The notes below the pieces were generated by a model. The model saw only the letters and a program-made list of their open reading frames with translations. It was not told the DNA's origin and did no database searches. A DNA stretch of 64,000 nucleotides. Source: UBA1046 sp012511325. Lineage in GTDB: Bacteria > Bacillota > Clostridia > Saccharofermentanales > DTU023. Where the stretch lies: the NCBI GenBank assembly GCA_050951925.1, contig JBMNJZ010000001.1:124001-188000 (forward strand), read 5' to 3'. The translations under genes and the position numbers were made by a program. The stretch's first letter is position 1. Every line of letters begins with the position of its first letter. Positions 36,111 to 48,425 of this stretch are shown here, in pieces.

Positions 36111-36266
36111 AATTCTCTTATTAATAAAGTTAAACAAGCGCTTTAAACCCTTGATTACAATCAGGCAAAAGAGGATGTGATTCCTTTCATTCGCGACTAC
36201 GACTCATTACAAGTGTGGAATGCTAACTTTTTTAAGCAAATCACCGGACAACTGGCAGTTACCTGA
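36111..36266 (+). pseudogene. C-terminal remnant of an AbiEii-like nucleotidyltransferase toxin gene
   Basis: The frame ending at 36266 reads KVKQAL, a stop, then DYNQAKEDVIPFIRDYDSLQ and VWNANFFKQITGQL. From memory this resembles the C-terminal end of type IV (AbiEii/AbiGii) toxins (pattern AKxDVxPFIxD...LxxWxxxFF). An in-frame stop interrupts it and no upstream coding frame remains, so it is a gene relic. The remaining roughly 300-base gap after the ferredoxin terminator shows nothing else. Confidence 0.45.
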
Positions 36267-36361
36267 AAATCACAATCACTATTCAGATATACTGTTTTGA
36301 AAACTTCTCAGGTCATAAAAAGTACTGCCAATATATTGTAATAGCAACGCTTATTTGCACC

Positions 36362-36721
36362 TTATTCGCCACATTCATCATGATGCTGATGCTCGTGGCA
36401 GACGGAACCAGTTGTCTTAAGCTCGCCCTTCAGATATTTCTCCACAGCAGTTTGCGCGTCGCCGGAAGCTCCTACAACGACTTCAACATTCCTTTTATTA
36501 AAAATCTCAACCGCACCTCCGCCCATACCGCCGCTGATAATGACATTTACGCCGCGATCGGCAAGAAAATTAGGCAAGAATCCAGGTCTATGCCCAGGGT
36601 TAGCAACGGTTTCGCTCTTTACTATTTGATTGTTTTCAGCATCAAAAATCATGAAGCCTTCACAATGTCCAAAGTGCTCAGTCACCATTCCGTTTTCACT
36701 CGCTACAGCAATTTTCATCAT
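36362..36721 (-). CDS. NifX/NifB-like (dinitrogenase FeMo-cofactor family) protein with His/Cys tail
   Basis: A 119-residue metal-cluster-binding protein of the RNase-H-like NifX fold: MKIAVASENGMVTEHFGHCEG at the N-terminus and VIISGGMGGGAVEIFNKRNV (about 59-78). The tail VCHEHQHHDECGE looks like a metal-binding extension. It is the last gene of a five-gene set with two ferredoxin-containing MinD-type ATPases and another NifX-like protein, resembling the orange-protein (ORP) cluster of Desulfovibrio. No nitrogenase genes are nearby, so a nitrogen-fixation role is not supported. Confidence 0.87.
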   Translation of the reverse strand: MMKIAVASENGMVTEHFGHCEGFMIFDAENNQIVKSETVANPGHRPGFLPNFLADRGVNVIISGGMGGGAVEIFNKRNVEVVVGASGDAQTAVEKYLKGELKTTGSVCHEHQHHDECGE

Positions 36722-36722
36722 T

Positions 36723-36809
36723 TCAGTTTTCCTCCGTTTTTTCTAATATTCTTGCAACCGGCTCAAGCCAATTGCCGTCGAAAAGCTCTATCATACCCTT
36801 GTCACTCAT
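36723..36809 (-). CDS. 28-residue translationally coupled micro-ORF
   Basis: A small frame, MSDKGMIELFDGNWLEPVAR then ILEKTEEN. Its ATG overlaps the stop of the upstream ATPase gene by ATGA. Its last codons contain the GGAGG ribosome site of the downstream NifX-like gene. It may be a real small protein of the cluster or only a coupling device. I know no family for it. Confidence 0.4.
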   Translation of the reverse strand: MSDKGMIELFDGNWLEPVARILEKTEEN

Positions 36810-37684
36810 ATTTTTGCTCCTTGTTCAAAGAGTAGATTCATTGTTTTGCGGTAAACCTCTTTGACCGCCGTTCCAGATATGCAGTCGATGTCTACAATGG
36901 TTTGGCCATTGTTAATAGCTTTAACTGCGTTTGAGTCAAAGGGTATACTGCCAATATAAGGAATACCTTGTGTATTGCAAAACTGTTCAATTCTCTCTGT
37001 GTTTGCAATATTAGTATCGTATTTGTTGATACATACCGCTGTCTTTGTCCCGAATTTTGCTGCTGTATTAATAATACGCTCCATATCGCTGATACCTGAT
37101 ACGGAAGGCTCTGTGACTATCAAAACCATATCCGCGCCGCTAAGTGATGCAATAACAGGACAGCCTATTCCGGGAGATCCATCAATAATGGCCAGTTCAG
37201 TTTCAGCTGCTGCCGCCTTCATTTGTTTTTTAACCTCAGTGACAAGCAGACCCGAGGTACCGCTACCCATTTTGAGCTGCGCTGTTGAAAATACTTTTTC
37301 TTTGTCATCATAAAGCATCAATTCCCCAGCCACTGCCGGCATCATTGTTACTGCTTCCACAGGGCAAACATATGAGCAAACGCCGCAGCCTTCACAGGCA
37401 AAAGGATCAACCTTATAGTGCGATTCTGCTTTGATCGCGTCAAATCGGCAGTTTTGCCTGCATAGATCACATTGGATACACAATCCCGGATTTATCTCCG
37501 CTTTTGGCAACCCATAATAGTCTGTTTTTTCCGGTTCAACACTCCAGCCGGTAATGAGGTGCAAGTTGGGCGCATCAACATCACAATCCGCGTATGCTTT
37601 GGCATCAGCAAGCTTTATAAAAGCACTTGCTATTGTCGTTTTTCCGGTGCCGCCTTTGCCGCTAAGGATTAGCAGTTGTTTCAT
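36806..37684 (-). CDS. MinD-superfamily P-loop ATPase with inserted 2[4Fe-4S] ferredoxin domain (second copy)
   Basis: A 292-residue ATPase. The deviant Walker A LSGKGGTGKTTIA (about 7-19) is followed by DCDVDAPN. A ferredoxin insertion (about 69-112) has CIQCDLCRQNC and CEGCGVCSYVCP. The C-terminal ATPase half has IDGSPGIGCPV. Such proteins (Mrp/NBP35-like, ORP-cluster ATPases) are thought to handle Fe-S or heterometal clusters. It overlaps the upstream ATPase gene by 23 bases. Confidence 0.9.
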   Translation of the reverse strand: MKQLLILSGKGGTGKTTIASAFIKLADAKAYADCDVDAPNLHLITGWSVEPEKTDYYGLPKAEINPGLCIQCDLCRQNCRFDAIKAESHYKVDPFACEGCGVCSYVCPVEAVTMMPAVAGELMLYDDKEKVFSTAQLKMGSGTSGLLVTEVKKQMKAAAAETELAIIDGSPGIGCPVIASLSGADMVLIVTEPSVSGISDMERIINTAAKFGTKTAVCINKYDTNIANTERIEQFCNTQGIPYIGSIPFDSNAVKAINNGQTIVDIDCISGTAVKEVYRKTMNLLFEQGAKI

Positions 37685-38522
37685 GCTGCGCCTCCTTTAT
37701 CACCGTGTTAAGCAGAGAAGAAAACAGTTCCCGGTACTTTTCATTTTTATTAACGGCAATTTCTGCATTCGAGTTCAAGGTTCCAAGCTCGTTGTCAAAT
37801 GGAATCCGCCCTAATATCTTTATATTGTTTTCAAAACAAAATTTCTCTGCCGGGTTTTCTTCATCCAAGCATTTGTTAAGAATCACCCCAAATGGCTTAT
37901 TAAACAACCTGACCAGATCGTATACCATATTGAGATTATGCACACCAAACAAGGTAGGCTCAGCTACCAATACACAATAGTCCGCGTCTTTGATGCTTTC
38001 CATTACTATACAAGCGCTTCCCGGAGGACAGTCAATAAATATCTGTTTATTTGTTCCGACATTTTTCTCGGTAAGCAGCTTTTTTATGATAGGAATGCCC
38101 GTGGCTTCCCCGGTGTTCAATATTCCTGTCCATACCGTCACTTCGTCAGAAACCCCTTTTTGTACTTTGCCAATAACCTTTGCTTTCTCTGTCAGTGCCT
38201 TTTCAGGACAAACCAAAATACAGCCACCACAGGAATGGCACACATCATCAAAGACAATCAGTTTGTTTTTAATATAGGCGAGGGCGTTAAATCTGCAAAA
38301 ATCAACGCATTTACGGCATCCATTGCATAAATCATTATTCACTTTGGGAATCTTTACTGATATTTCTTCTTCCCTGACTCCTTCGGGCTTAAAAAACAAA
38401 TGCCCATTCGGTTCTTCTACATCACAGTCTATATATGCGGATGCTTTTGATACCGCAGCTAAATTCACCGATACCAGTGTTTTCCCGGTGCCACCTTTGC
38501 CGCTAAGCACAGCTACTCTCAC
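37662..38522 (-). CDS. MinD-superfamily P-loop ATPase with inserted 2[4Fe-4S] ferredoxin domain (first copy)
   Basis: Paralogue of the next gene: Walker A LSGKGGTGKTLVS, then DCDVEEPN and a ferredoxin insertion with CNGCRKCVDFC and CHSCGGCILVCP. The ATPase half has FIDCPPGSACIV. The start is a GTG at 38522 (MRVAVLSGK). It lies one base after the preceding stop, with GGAGG eight bases upstream; the longer in-frame extension to 38600 would run through the NifX-like gene and is rejected. The two ATPases probably form a heterodimer. Confidence 0.9.
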   Translation of the reverse strand: MRVAVLSGKGGTGKTLVSVNLAAVSKASAYIDCDVEEPNGHLFFKPEGVREEEISVKIPKVNNDLCNGCRKCVDFCRFNALAYIKNKLIVFDDVCHSCGGCILVCPEKALTEKAKVIGKVQKGVSDEVTVWTGILNTGEATGIPIIKKLLTEKNVGTNKQIFIDCPPGSACIVMESIKDADYCVLVAEPTLFGVHNLNMVYDLVRLFNKPFGVILNKCLDEENPAEKFCFENNIKILGRIPFDNELGTLNSNAEIAVNKNEKYRELFSSLLNTVIKEAQHETTANP

Positions 38523-38523
38523 A

Positions 38524-38892
38524 TTAATTGCCTCCGTGTCCATGAAATCCGGCATGGATTTCATCAAGCAAAGGAAGCTTACCACCAATAAAAGCATCAA
38601 TATTGTCTTTAGCTGAACCAGTTATCGATTTATAAAGTTTTATTTCAGCGGATTGTAGCACCTCAGCCGCATTTTCTCCCAAGCGGGGAGTAAGCAGGAC
38701 ATTTGCCTTGTTATCTACTATTATTTGCGCGGCCTTAATGCCTGCGCCGCCTGTGCTTGTCGCTGCGCTGTTGTCAATAAATATACTTTCCTTAGTTTCT
38801 ACATCATAAATAAGAAAATAAGGAGTACGCCCAAAGGACACACATACTTGCGACTCCAAGGTTTTCTCATCTGCCGGAATTGCTATTTTCAT
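38524..38892 (-). CDS. NifX-like (dinitrogenase FeMo-cofactor family) protein, first gene of the cluster
   Basis: A 122-residue member of the same fold as the last gene (MKIAIPADEKTLESQVCVSF, STGGAGIKAAQIIVDNKANV near 46-65), ending in a His/Gly-rich HAGFHGHGGN tail suited to metal binding. It starts the five-gene transcript; AAAGGA lies upstream of the ATG. The presence of two divergent NifX-like proteins suggests a scaffold/acceptor pair for a metal cluster. Confidence 0.87.
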   Translation of the reverse strand: MKIAIPADEKTLESQVCVSFGRTPYFLIYDVETKESIFIDNSAATSTGGAGIKAAQIIVDNKANVLLTPRLGENAAEVLQSAEIKLYKSITGSAKDNIDAFIGGKLPLLDEIHAGFHGHGGN

Positions 38893-38941
38893 AAAAATCC
38901 ATCCTTTCTTGGTATGCTATTCACATCCTTATAGTTGGCAG

Positions 38942-38987
38942 CATATGCCATCTATTTCTACAGTATACCATTTATGGCATATGTCAA
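38942..38987 (-). promoter_or_regulatory. Promoter flanked by a 10-bp inverted repeat upstream of the NifX/MinD cluster
   Basis: On the minus strand TTGACA (38987-38982), 16 bases, then TACTGT (38965-38960). Exact arms CATATGCCAT (38942-38951) and ATGGCATATG (38974-38983) lie on either side of the -10 box, the second overlapping the -35 and spacer. This is the geometry of a repressor operator, implying that the cluster is regulated, perhaps by metal or redox state. Confidence 0.55.
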
Positions 38988-39017
38988 TAATTTTTTGTAT
39001 AAAAATATAAGCAATGT

Positions 39018-39048
39018 GAAAGCCGCAGGGTCATACCCTGCGGCTTTC
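39018..39048 (-). terminator. Strong hairpin after the 5S rRNA gene
   Basis: Thirteen-base perfect arms GAAAGCCGCAGGG (39018-39030) and CCCTGCGGCTTTC (39036-39048) with a five-base loop. Only a weak T-rich tail follows on the minus strand. It ends the rRNA operon and insulates the NifX/MinD promoter next to it. Confidence 0.8.
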
Positions 39049-39054
39049 ATAAGA

Positions 39055-39169
39055 TCCGGCATCACCTATTTTTCCGGGCGGTTTCCCGCCAAGTATCGTC
39101 GGCACAAGGGAGCTTGACTTCTGTGTTCGGGATGGGAACAGGTATGGCCTCTCTGTAATCGACACCGGA
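39055..39169 (-). rRNA. 5S ribosomal RNA
   Basis: The minus strand begins TCCGGTGTCGATTACAGAGA and ends GGTGATGCCGGA; the ends pair. The conserved stretches CCTGTTCCCATCCCGAACAC and AGTCAAGCTCCC are present. Ends are judged from terminal-stem pairing and may be off by a few bases. Confidence 0.93.
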
Positions 39170-39258
39170 ATGGCTGAAGGTGGTTATTGCACCCTCAAAA
39201 CCGCATATGAAGAAGATTTGTGTAAGACTTGTTATTGACAAGAGAATCTTTATCCTTG

Positions 39259-42182
<2,924 letters not shown>

Positions 42183-42392
42183 TTTATCTTGGTTCTCTCG
42201 TCTCGTTCCGTCTTGACACTTAGGATCAAAAGGAGGTCACCCCAAGGCAAACATTTCGTCCTTTGTACTTCGATGCTTACCATGGTATTGCACATATAAC
42301 TTCTCCGTTACATGCGCGCCTCTTTCAATCTCTATCTTCTTTCATATGCAGTTGTCAAGGTGCAAGTCTTGCTTCGCCACAGCCTGCGCTGT

Positions 42393-42468
42393 TGGTGGAG
42401 ATAACGAGATTCGAACTCGTGACCTCCTGCGTGCAAGGCAGGCGCTCTCCCAGCTGAGCTATATCCCC
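42393..42468 (-). tRNA. tRNA-Ala (TGC anticodon) in the 16S-23S spacer
   Basis: A complete 76-base cloverleaf with encoded CCA. The acceptor stem GGGGATA pairs with TATCTCC, the anticodon loop is CCTTGCACG with TGC, and the T arm contains GTTCGAATC. It is the only tRNA in the spacer; no tRNA-Ile accompanies it. Confidence 0.96.
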
Positions 42469-42624
42469 AATTTGAACACAGGGAACGGGCCCTGAAGATT
42501 GAACAGTGATGAATCGGAGCCGGATCCCACGCAATCGACCAAGATGGGATCCTTACTGCTCATCCGTAATGAATGAGATCGACTAGGATCGCTATACGTT
42601 AAAGCTTCTACTTTAACACGCTCT

Positions 42625-44160
<1,536 letters not shown>

Positions 44161-44304
44161 AATCTTTAAATTCGAGAGCCAATTCGGCTCGTCTTTCCTT
44201 TATCTGGTCTTGCCTGGTATACTTCAAAGTTTAACCAGGGCTCCTCTTTTTCACTGTTCAATTTTCAAGGTCCGTTCGCTCTCTCGTCAGAAAGGCGCCC
44301 GACC

Positions 44305-44333
44305 AGAATACCACCGGAATTTTAGATTGTCAA
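44305..44333 (-). promoter_or_regulatory. rRNA operon promoter
   Basis: On the minus strand TTGACA (44333-44328), exactly 17 bases, then TATTCT (44310-44305). The leader to the 16S 5' end is about 140 bases and contains CCTTGAAAATTGAACAGTG, a boxA-region sequence common in clostridial rrn leaders. Confidence 0.8.
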
Positions 44334-44421
44334 ATCTTTTTAAAAAATCCCCAATTGAAATCTCAATCCCCTTGTTACTAGTGGTATAAGTATTGCAAAT
44401 GGTTCCGAATACTGTGGTAAA

Positions 44422-45057
44422 TCAGGGGGCGCTGCGGGTGATTAAAGTGAAGCCTTTTTTCGGATCGTGGCGAAAATGCAAGAGCGCCGCATTGTCCAGG
44501 ACTTGGTAAACCTGGCCGGGTTTGCGGGTTGCGGCAAGGTCGGCATAGCTTTCCTTTACATAGGGATAGGTCAGAGCCTTGATGCTAAAACCATGTGAAA
44601 CCAGGAGAATATTGCCGCCCGGATGGTTCTGCGCAATTTCGTCCAGCAAGGATTGCATTCGTTGCTGAATATGCAGTCCCGGCTCACCGCCCGGCGGATG
44701 ATAGTTCAGGGGGTCTAGAGCCGCCATTTCCCAATTATAGGGATCCAGCTCTCTGCAGGCCTCATATGTCCGCCCCTGGAATTTGCCGCTGTTGATTTCC
44801 CGCAGGCGCCGATCGCGGATTACAGGTACTTCGCTTTTTTGCGCAGCGGCGATAATATCCGCGGTAGCGACTGCCCGTTTCAGATCAGAGGTATAGATAG
44901 CGTCCAAATTCATTTCGGCCAGCTTGGCGGCCAAAAGCGCGGCTTCCCGGCGTCCGGCCTCCGATAGCTCTGTGTCGATCACACCTTGCATGATCTTCCG
45001 GGCATTAAGCTCGGTTGAGGCGTGCCTGGTCAGATAGATATTGGTAGTCTCAGTCAT
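44422..45057 (-). CDS. Histidine phosphatase family protein (phosphoglycerate mutase-like)
   Basis: Phosphohistidine-mechanism phosphatase: YLTRHASTELNARKIMQG near residue 8 (RHA instead of the usual RHG), the acid/base Glu in REINSGKFQGRTYEA near 83, and the second His in LLVSHGFSIKAL near 150. Related proteins include CobC-, GpmB- and PhoE-like enzymes; the substrate cannot be assigned. I start at 45057 (MTETTNIYL); the in-frame extension to 45177 has no ribosome site and runs through AT-rich and adapter-like sequence. Confidence 0.87.
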   Translation of the reverse strand: MTETTNIYLTRHASTELNARKIMQGVIDTELSEAGRREAALLAAKLAEMNLDAIYTSDLKRAVATADIIAAAQKSEVPVIRDRRLREINSGKFQGRTYEACRELDPYNWEMAALDPLNYHPPGGEPGLHIQQRMQSLLDEIAQNHPGGNILLVSHGFSIKALTYPYVKESYADLAATRKPGQVYQVLDNAALLHFRHDPKKGFTLITRSAP

Positions 45058-45251
45058 AAATACCCCATACAGTAAACAGTAATTTCGAGTTTCGCACTTA
45101 ATTATATATATCATATCTAAGATGTGTAGAAGATGAGGATCGGAAGAGCGGGATGTATTTTTTGACGCCTTCGGCAAAAAACTTCGGCAAAAAAGTGTAA
45201 TCGTGCTTGTATCCGCGGCCGGTTTCCGCTAAGATGAGGACAGTAATCAGA

Positions 45252-45389
45252 CTTTAATCAGTCCTGTGAGGCTGGAAGGATGACAATATAGTGGCAGGTC
45301 GCAGTCGCAGCAGCGAGCCGGGGCCAAATTCTTGTGAACCTTCTGTCATCCAGGCAGCGGGCTTTTTTCTGCCCGAAAGGAGGACAGTC
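45252..45389 (+). promoter_or_regulatory. PyrR-binding leader/attenuator of the pyr operon
   Basis: CTTTAATCAGTCCTGTGAGG followed by CTGGAAGGAT (45252-45281) closely matches the PyrR anti-antiterminator loop (CAGUCCnGnGAGGCU). GGATGACA (45278-45285) is complementary to TGTCATCC (45344-45351), and a GCGGGC-T6 stretch at 45357-45368 could end a terminator. UMP-bound PyrR would stabilise the loop and stop transcription before pyrR. The exact terminator stem is not assigned. Confidence 0.8.
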
Positions 45390-45932
45390 ATGCGTATCAA
45401 ATCCACATTGATGGATCAAGACGAGATGGATCGCGCGCTCACGCGTATCGCGCACGAGATTCTGGAGAAAAATCGCAATACGGACAATCTGGTGCTCGTG
45501 GGAATTCAGCGGCGCGGCGTGCCATTAGCCAATATTCTGGCCGGCAAAATCGAGCGGATCGAAGGACAAAGACCGCTTGAGGGTAAGCTGGACATCACTT
45601 TCTACCGCGATGATCTGTCGTTGTTGACGGAACACCCGATTGTGCACAGCACCAATCTGCCTTTTGATGTGAACGGCAAGACGATCGTTCTGGTCGATGA
45701 CGTGCTGTTTACCGGGCGCACGGTGCGAGCCGCTATCGAAGCGCTGTTCGACATGGGCAGAGCCAGTTCGATTCAGCTCGCGGTCATGGTCGATCGCGGT
45801 CACAGGGAGTTGCCGCTGCGCCCCGATTTTGTCGGCAAGAATGTACCTACCTCCAGAAAAGAATTTATCAAAGTTTCAGTACAGGAATTCGACGGCAGAA
45901 ATGCCGTTGAACTCGGCGAATTGGAGGAATGA
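45390..45932 (+). CDS. pyrR: Bifunctional pyr operon attenuation regulator / uracil phosphoribosyltransferase PyrR
   Basis: RNA-binding regulator with a type I phosphoribosyltransferase fold (180 residues). The PRPP loop is [18 protein letters not shown] (about 98-115), and the C-terminus has [16 protein letters not shown] start at 45390 (MRIKSTLMD), after GGAGG; the frame extends upstream to 45291 only across the leader. It autoregulates the operon through the leader just upstream. Confidence 0.95.
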   Translation: MRIKSTLMDQDEMDRALTRIAHEILEKNRNTDNLVLVGIQRRGVPLANILAGKIERIEGQRPLEGKLDITFYRDDLSLLTEHPIVHSTNLPFDVNGKTIVLVDDVLFTGRTVRAAIEALFDMGRASSIQLAVMVDRGHRELPLRPDFVGKNVPTSRKEFIKVSVQEFDGRNAVELGELEE

Positions 45933-45933
45933 G

Positions 45934-46941
45934 ATGGCTAAAATTCAACCCTTGACCGCTGAAGAGCGGTCGATCCGGCGCACAGCGGAAGACGCGGCGA
46001 CCCAGCTCTCTTCCCGGCATCTGCTGGGAATGCAGGGGCTAAGCCCGGCGGAGATCATGCTGATCTTAGATACTGCCTTCGTAATGAAGAATATTCTCTC
46101 CGTCCAGACCAAGAAAACGGCACATCTGCAAGGTCGCTCCGTGATTACTTTTTTCGCGGAAAACTCGACCCGGACGCGGTTGTCTTTCGATATGGCCTGC
46201 AAATACCTGGGCGCTACTACTTCAAATATCGGCAGCTCGGAATCCAGCATCCGCAAAGGCGAAAATCTCTTTGATACGGTGAAGACCCTGGAGATGATGT
46301 CGACGGATATCCTGGTTATGCGCCACCCGCAGTCAGGCGCCCCGCACTATGTCGCCGAACGGATTGACGCCTCGGTCGTAAACGCCGGCGATGGCATGAA
46401 CGAGCATCCGACCCAGGCTCTGCTCGACATGATGACGATGATTGAGTACAAGGGCACGATCAAAGGCCTCAAAGTCGCGATCATCGGCGACGCCATGCAC
46501 AGCAGGGTGATGCGCTCCAATGTCTGGGGTCTGACCAAAATCGGCGCTGAAGTACGCGTCGCCGCGCCGCCCACCATGACGCCGCGCCATCTCGAGCATA
46601 TGCCCTGCCGGGTCTGCCATGATGTCAGAGAAGCCTGCGCGGATGTAGATGTGATCATGGGACTGCGCGTCCAGCTCGAACGCCAGCGCAGCGCGCTCTT
46701 CCCTTCCGTCAATGAATACGCCCATTTCTTCGGCATCGACAGCGAATGCCTGGATCTCGCCCGGCCGGACGCCATCATCATGCATCCCGGCCCCTGTAAC
46801 CATGGTGTCGAAATGCCAACCTTCATTCACGAGCACGACCGCTCGGTCATCCATGAGCAAGTCGCCAACGGCGTCGCCGTCCGCATGGCCGTCTTGTTCC
46901 TGCTCAATGCCAAGCGCAATGCCGAGCTGAGCGCAAATTAG
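45934..46941 (+). CDS. pyrB: Aspartate carbamoyltransferase catalytic subunit
   Basis: Joins carbamoyl phosphate to aspartate, the first pyrimidine-specific step. The 335 residues contain the carbamoyl-phosphate motif AENSTRTRLSFD (about 70-81), HPQSGAPHYVAE, NAGDGMNEHPTQALLD near 150, and the C-terminal HPGPCNHGVEMP. No pyrI regulatory subunit is present, as in Bacillus. It starts one base after the pyrR stop with GGAGG inside the pyrR end. Confidence 0.95.
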   Translation: MAKIQPLTAEERSIRRTAEDAATQLSSRHLLGMQGLSPAEIMLILDTAFVMKNILSVQTKKTAHLQGRSVITFFAENSTRTRLSFDMACKYLGATTSNIGSSESSIRKGENLFDTVKTLEMMSTDILVMRHPQSGAPHYVAERIDASVVNAGDGMNEHPTQALLDMMTMIEYKGTIKGLKVAIIGDAMHSRVMRSNVWGLTKIGAEVRVAAPPTMTPRHLEHMPCRVCHDVREACADVDVIMGLRVQLERQRSALFPSVNEYAHFFGIDSECLDLARPDAIIMHPGPCNHGVEMPTFIHEHDRSVIHEQVANGVAVRMAVLFLLNAKRNAELSAN

Positions 46942-46955
46942 GAGGAGAGCATCAG

Positions 46956-48248
46956 ATGAAAAATAGCTATCCGCAATTTAAGAGCATACAGATCAGGAAT
47001 GTCAGACACTGGCAGACCGGTGATCTCACCGAGCTGCTGATCGCCGGGGGCAAATTTGTGCCGGAGCTGACCGGTCAGGCGGAATTGGTGCTGGACGGTC
47101 AAGGACTGACCGCCCTGCCGGGCTTGATCGACGCTCATGTCCATCTGCGCGATCCGGGCTTTGAATATCGGGAGGATATCATCACCGGAACCAGAGCAGC
47201 GGCACACGGCGGCTTCACCGCCATAGCGCCGATGCCGAATACTAATCCGGTAGCCGATACCGTACCTATCATCCGCTATATGATCGACAAGGCTGCAACG
47301 GCCGGCTTCTGCCGGGTTCTGCCGATCGGAGCCGCCACCAAGAAACAAGAGGGCCAGGAGTTGTCCGAAATCGGTCTGATGACCGAGGCAGGCGCGGTTG
47401 CTTTCTCTGACGACGGCGTACCGATAGCGTCGGCCGGCATGATGCGAAAAGCCATGGAATATGCCGCTTTCTTCGACCGAGTGATCATCTCCCACTGTGA
47501 AGACCCGGAACTGGCTAAGGACGGCGTCTGCAATGAGGGCATTGTTTCTACCGAAATGGGACTGAAGGGAATCCCTTCGATCGCCGAAGATATCATGATC
47601 GATCGCGAGACCAGAATTGCCGAATACCTGGGCTGCCACGTCCATATCGCCCATGTCAGCACTGCCGGCGGCGTAGAATGCGTTCGGGCGGCTAAGGCGC
47701 GCGGCGTCAAAGTCACCGCCGAAACCTGCCCGCACTATTTCACGCTGACGGAAGAAGCCATCAGGGGTTTCAACACCCTGGCCAAAGTCAATCCGCCGCT
47801 CCGCACCGAGTCAGACCGTCTGGCCATCATCGCGGGTCTGCAAGACGGCACGCTGGATATAATCGCCACTGATCACGCGCCCCATCACACCGATGAGAAA
47901 GACTGCGAATTCTCGTTGGCCAATAACGGCCTGATCGGGCTGGAGACCTGCTTCCCGCTGGTCTACACCCGGCTGGTCGAGCCCGGCCACCTCAGTCTGG
48001 CAGACGCTGTGAGCAAATTGACCGCCAATCCCGCGCGTTTGCTCAAACAGCCGAAGCCCGGACTGGAGGTCGGACTGGCGGCTGATCTGACCCTGGTAGA
48101 TCTCGAAGAGACCGTCACCTATGATGCTGCCAGCTCCCTCTCCAAGGCCAGAAACACCCCGTTTCAGGGTTTCGAACTCAGGGGCTTCCCGCAATTGACA
48201 ATCATGGCGGGAAATATCACCTGGGACAGCGGCCGACTGACAAAATAA
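46956..48248 (+). CDS. pyrC: Dihydroorotase
   Basis: Zinc amidohydrolase cyclising carbamoyl aspartate (class I, 430 residues). The metal ligands appear as GLIDAHVHLRDPGFEYRED (about 56-74), HCEDPELA near 178, HIAHVSTAGG near 230 and the catalytic Asp of IATDHAPHHTDEK near 305. It lies 14 bases after pyrB with its own AGGAGAG site. Confidence 0.95.
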   Translation: MKNSYPQFKSIQIRNVRHWQTGDLTELLIAGGKFVPELTGQAELVLDGQGLTALPGLIDAHVHLRDPGFEYREDIITGTRAAAHGGFTAIAPMPNTNPVADTVPIIRYMIDKAATAGFCRVLPIGAATKKQEGQELSEIGLMTEAGAVAFSDDGVPIASAGMMRKAMEYAAFFDRVIISHCEDPELAKDGVCNEGIVSTEMGLKGIPSIAEDIMIDRETRIAEYLGCHVHIAHVSTAGGVECVRAAKARGVKVTAETCPHYFTLTEEAIRGFNTLAKVNPPLRTESDRLAIIAGLQDGTLDIIATDHAPHHTDEKDCEFSLANNGLIGLETCFPLVYTRLVEPGHLSLADAVSKLTANPARLLKQPKPGLEVGLAADLTLVDLEETVTYDAASSLSKARNTPFQGFELRGFPQLTIMAGNITWDSGRLTK

Positions 48249-48425
48249 TACAGTGGCAAGCAAACAATTTGATACCGGCTAAGTCACCCGGGTCCGGCAG
48301 CACAGCGGCCGGCCGGCAACAGAATAAGTCGCTTGAGACCTGAAGAACAGTGACAAACACACAACCGGCGCAGTAAATAAATCCTAAACCGGCTGGCGCG
48401 GCTAAATAAAGATGGAGATAGAGAT

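Noticed and set aside
45291..45389. Longer N-terminus of PyrR
   Set aside because: The extension runs through the PyrR-binding leader, while a strong ribosome site precedes the ATG at 45390.
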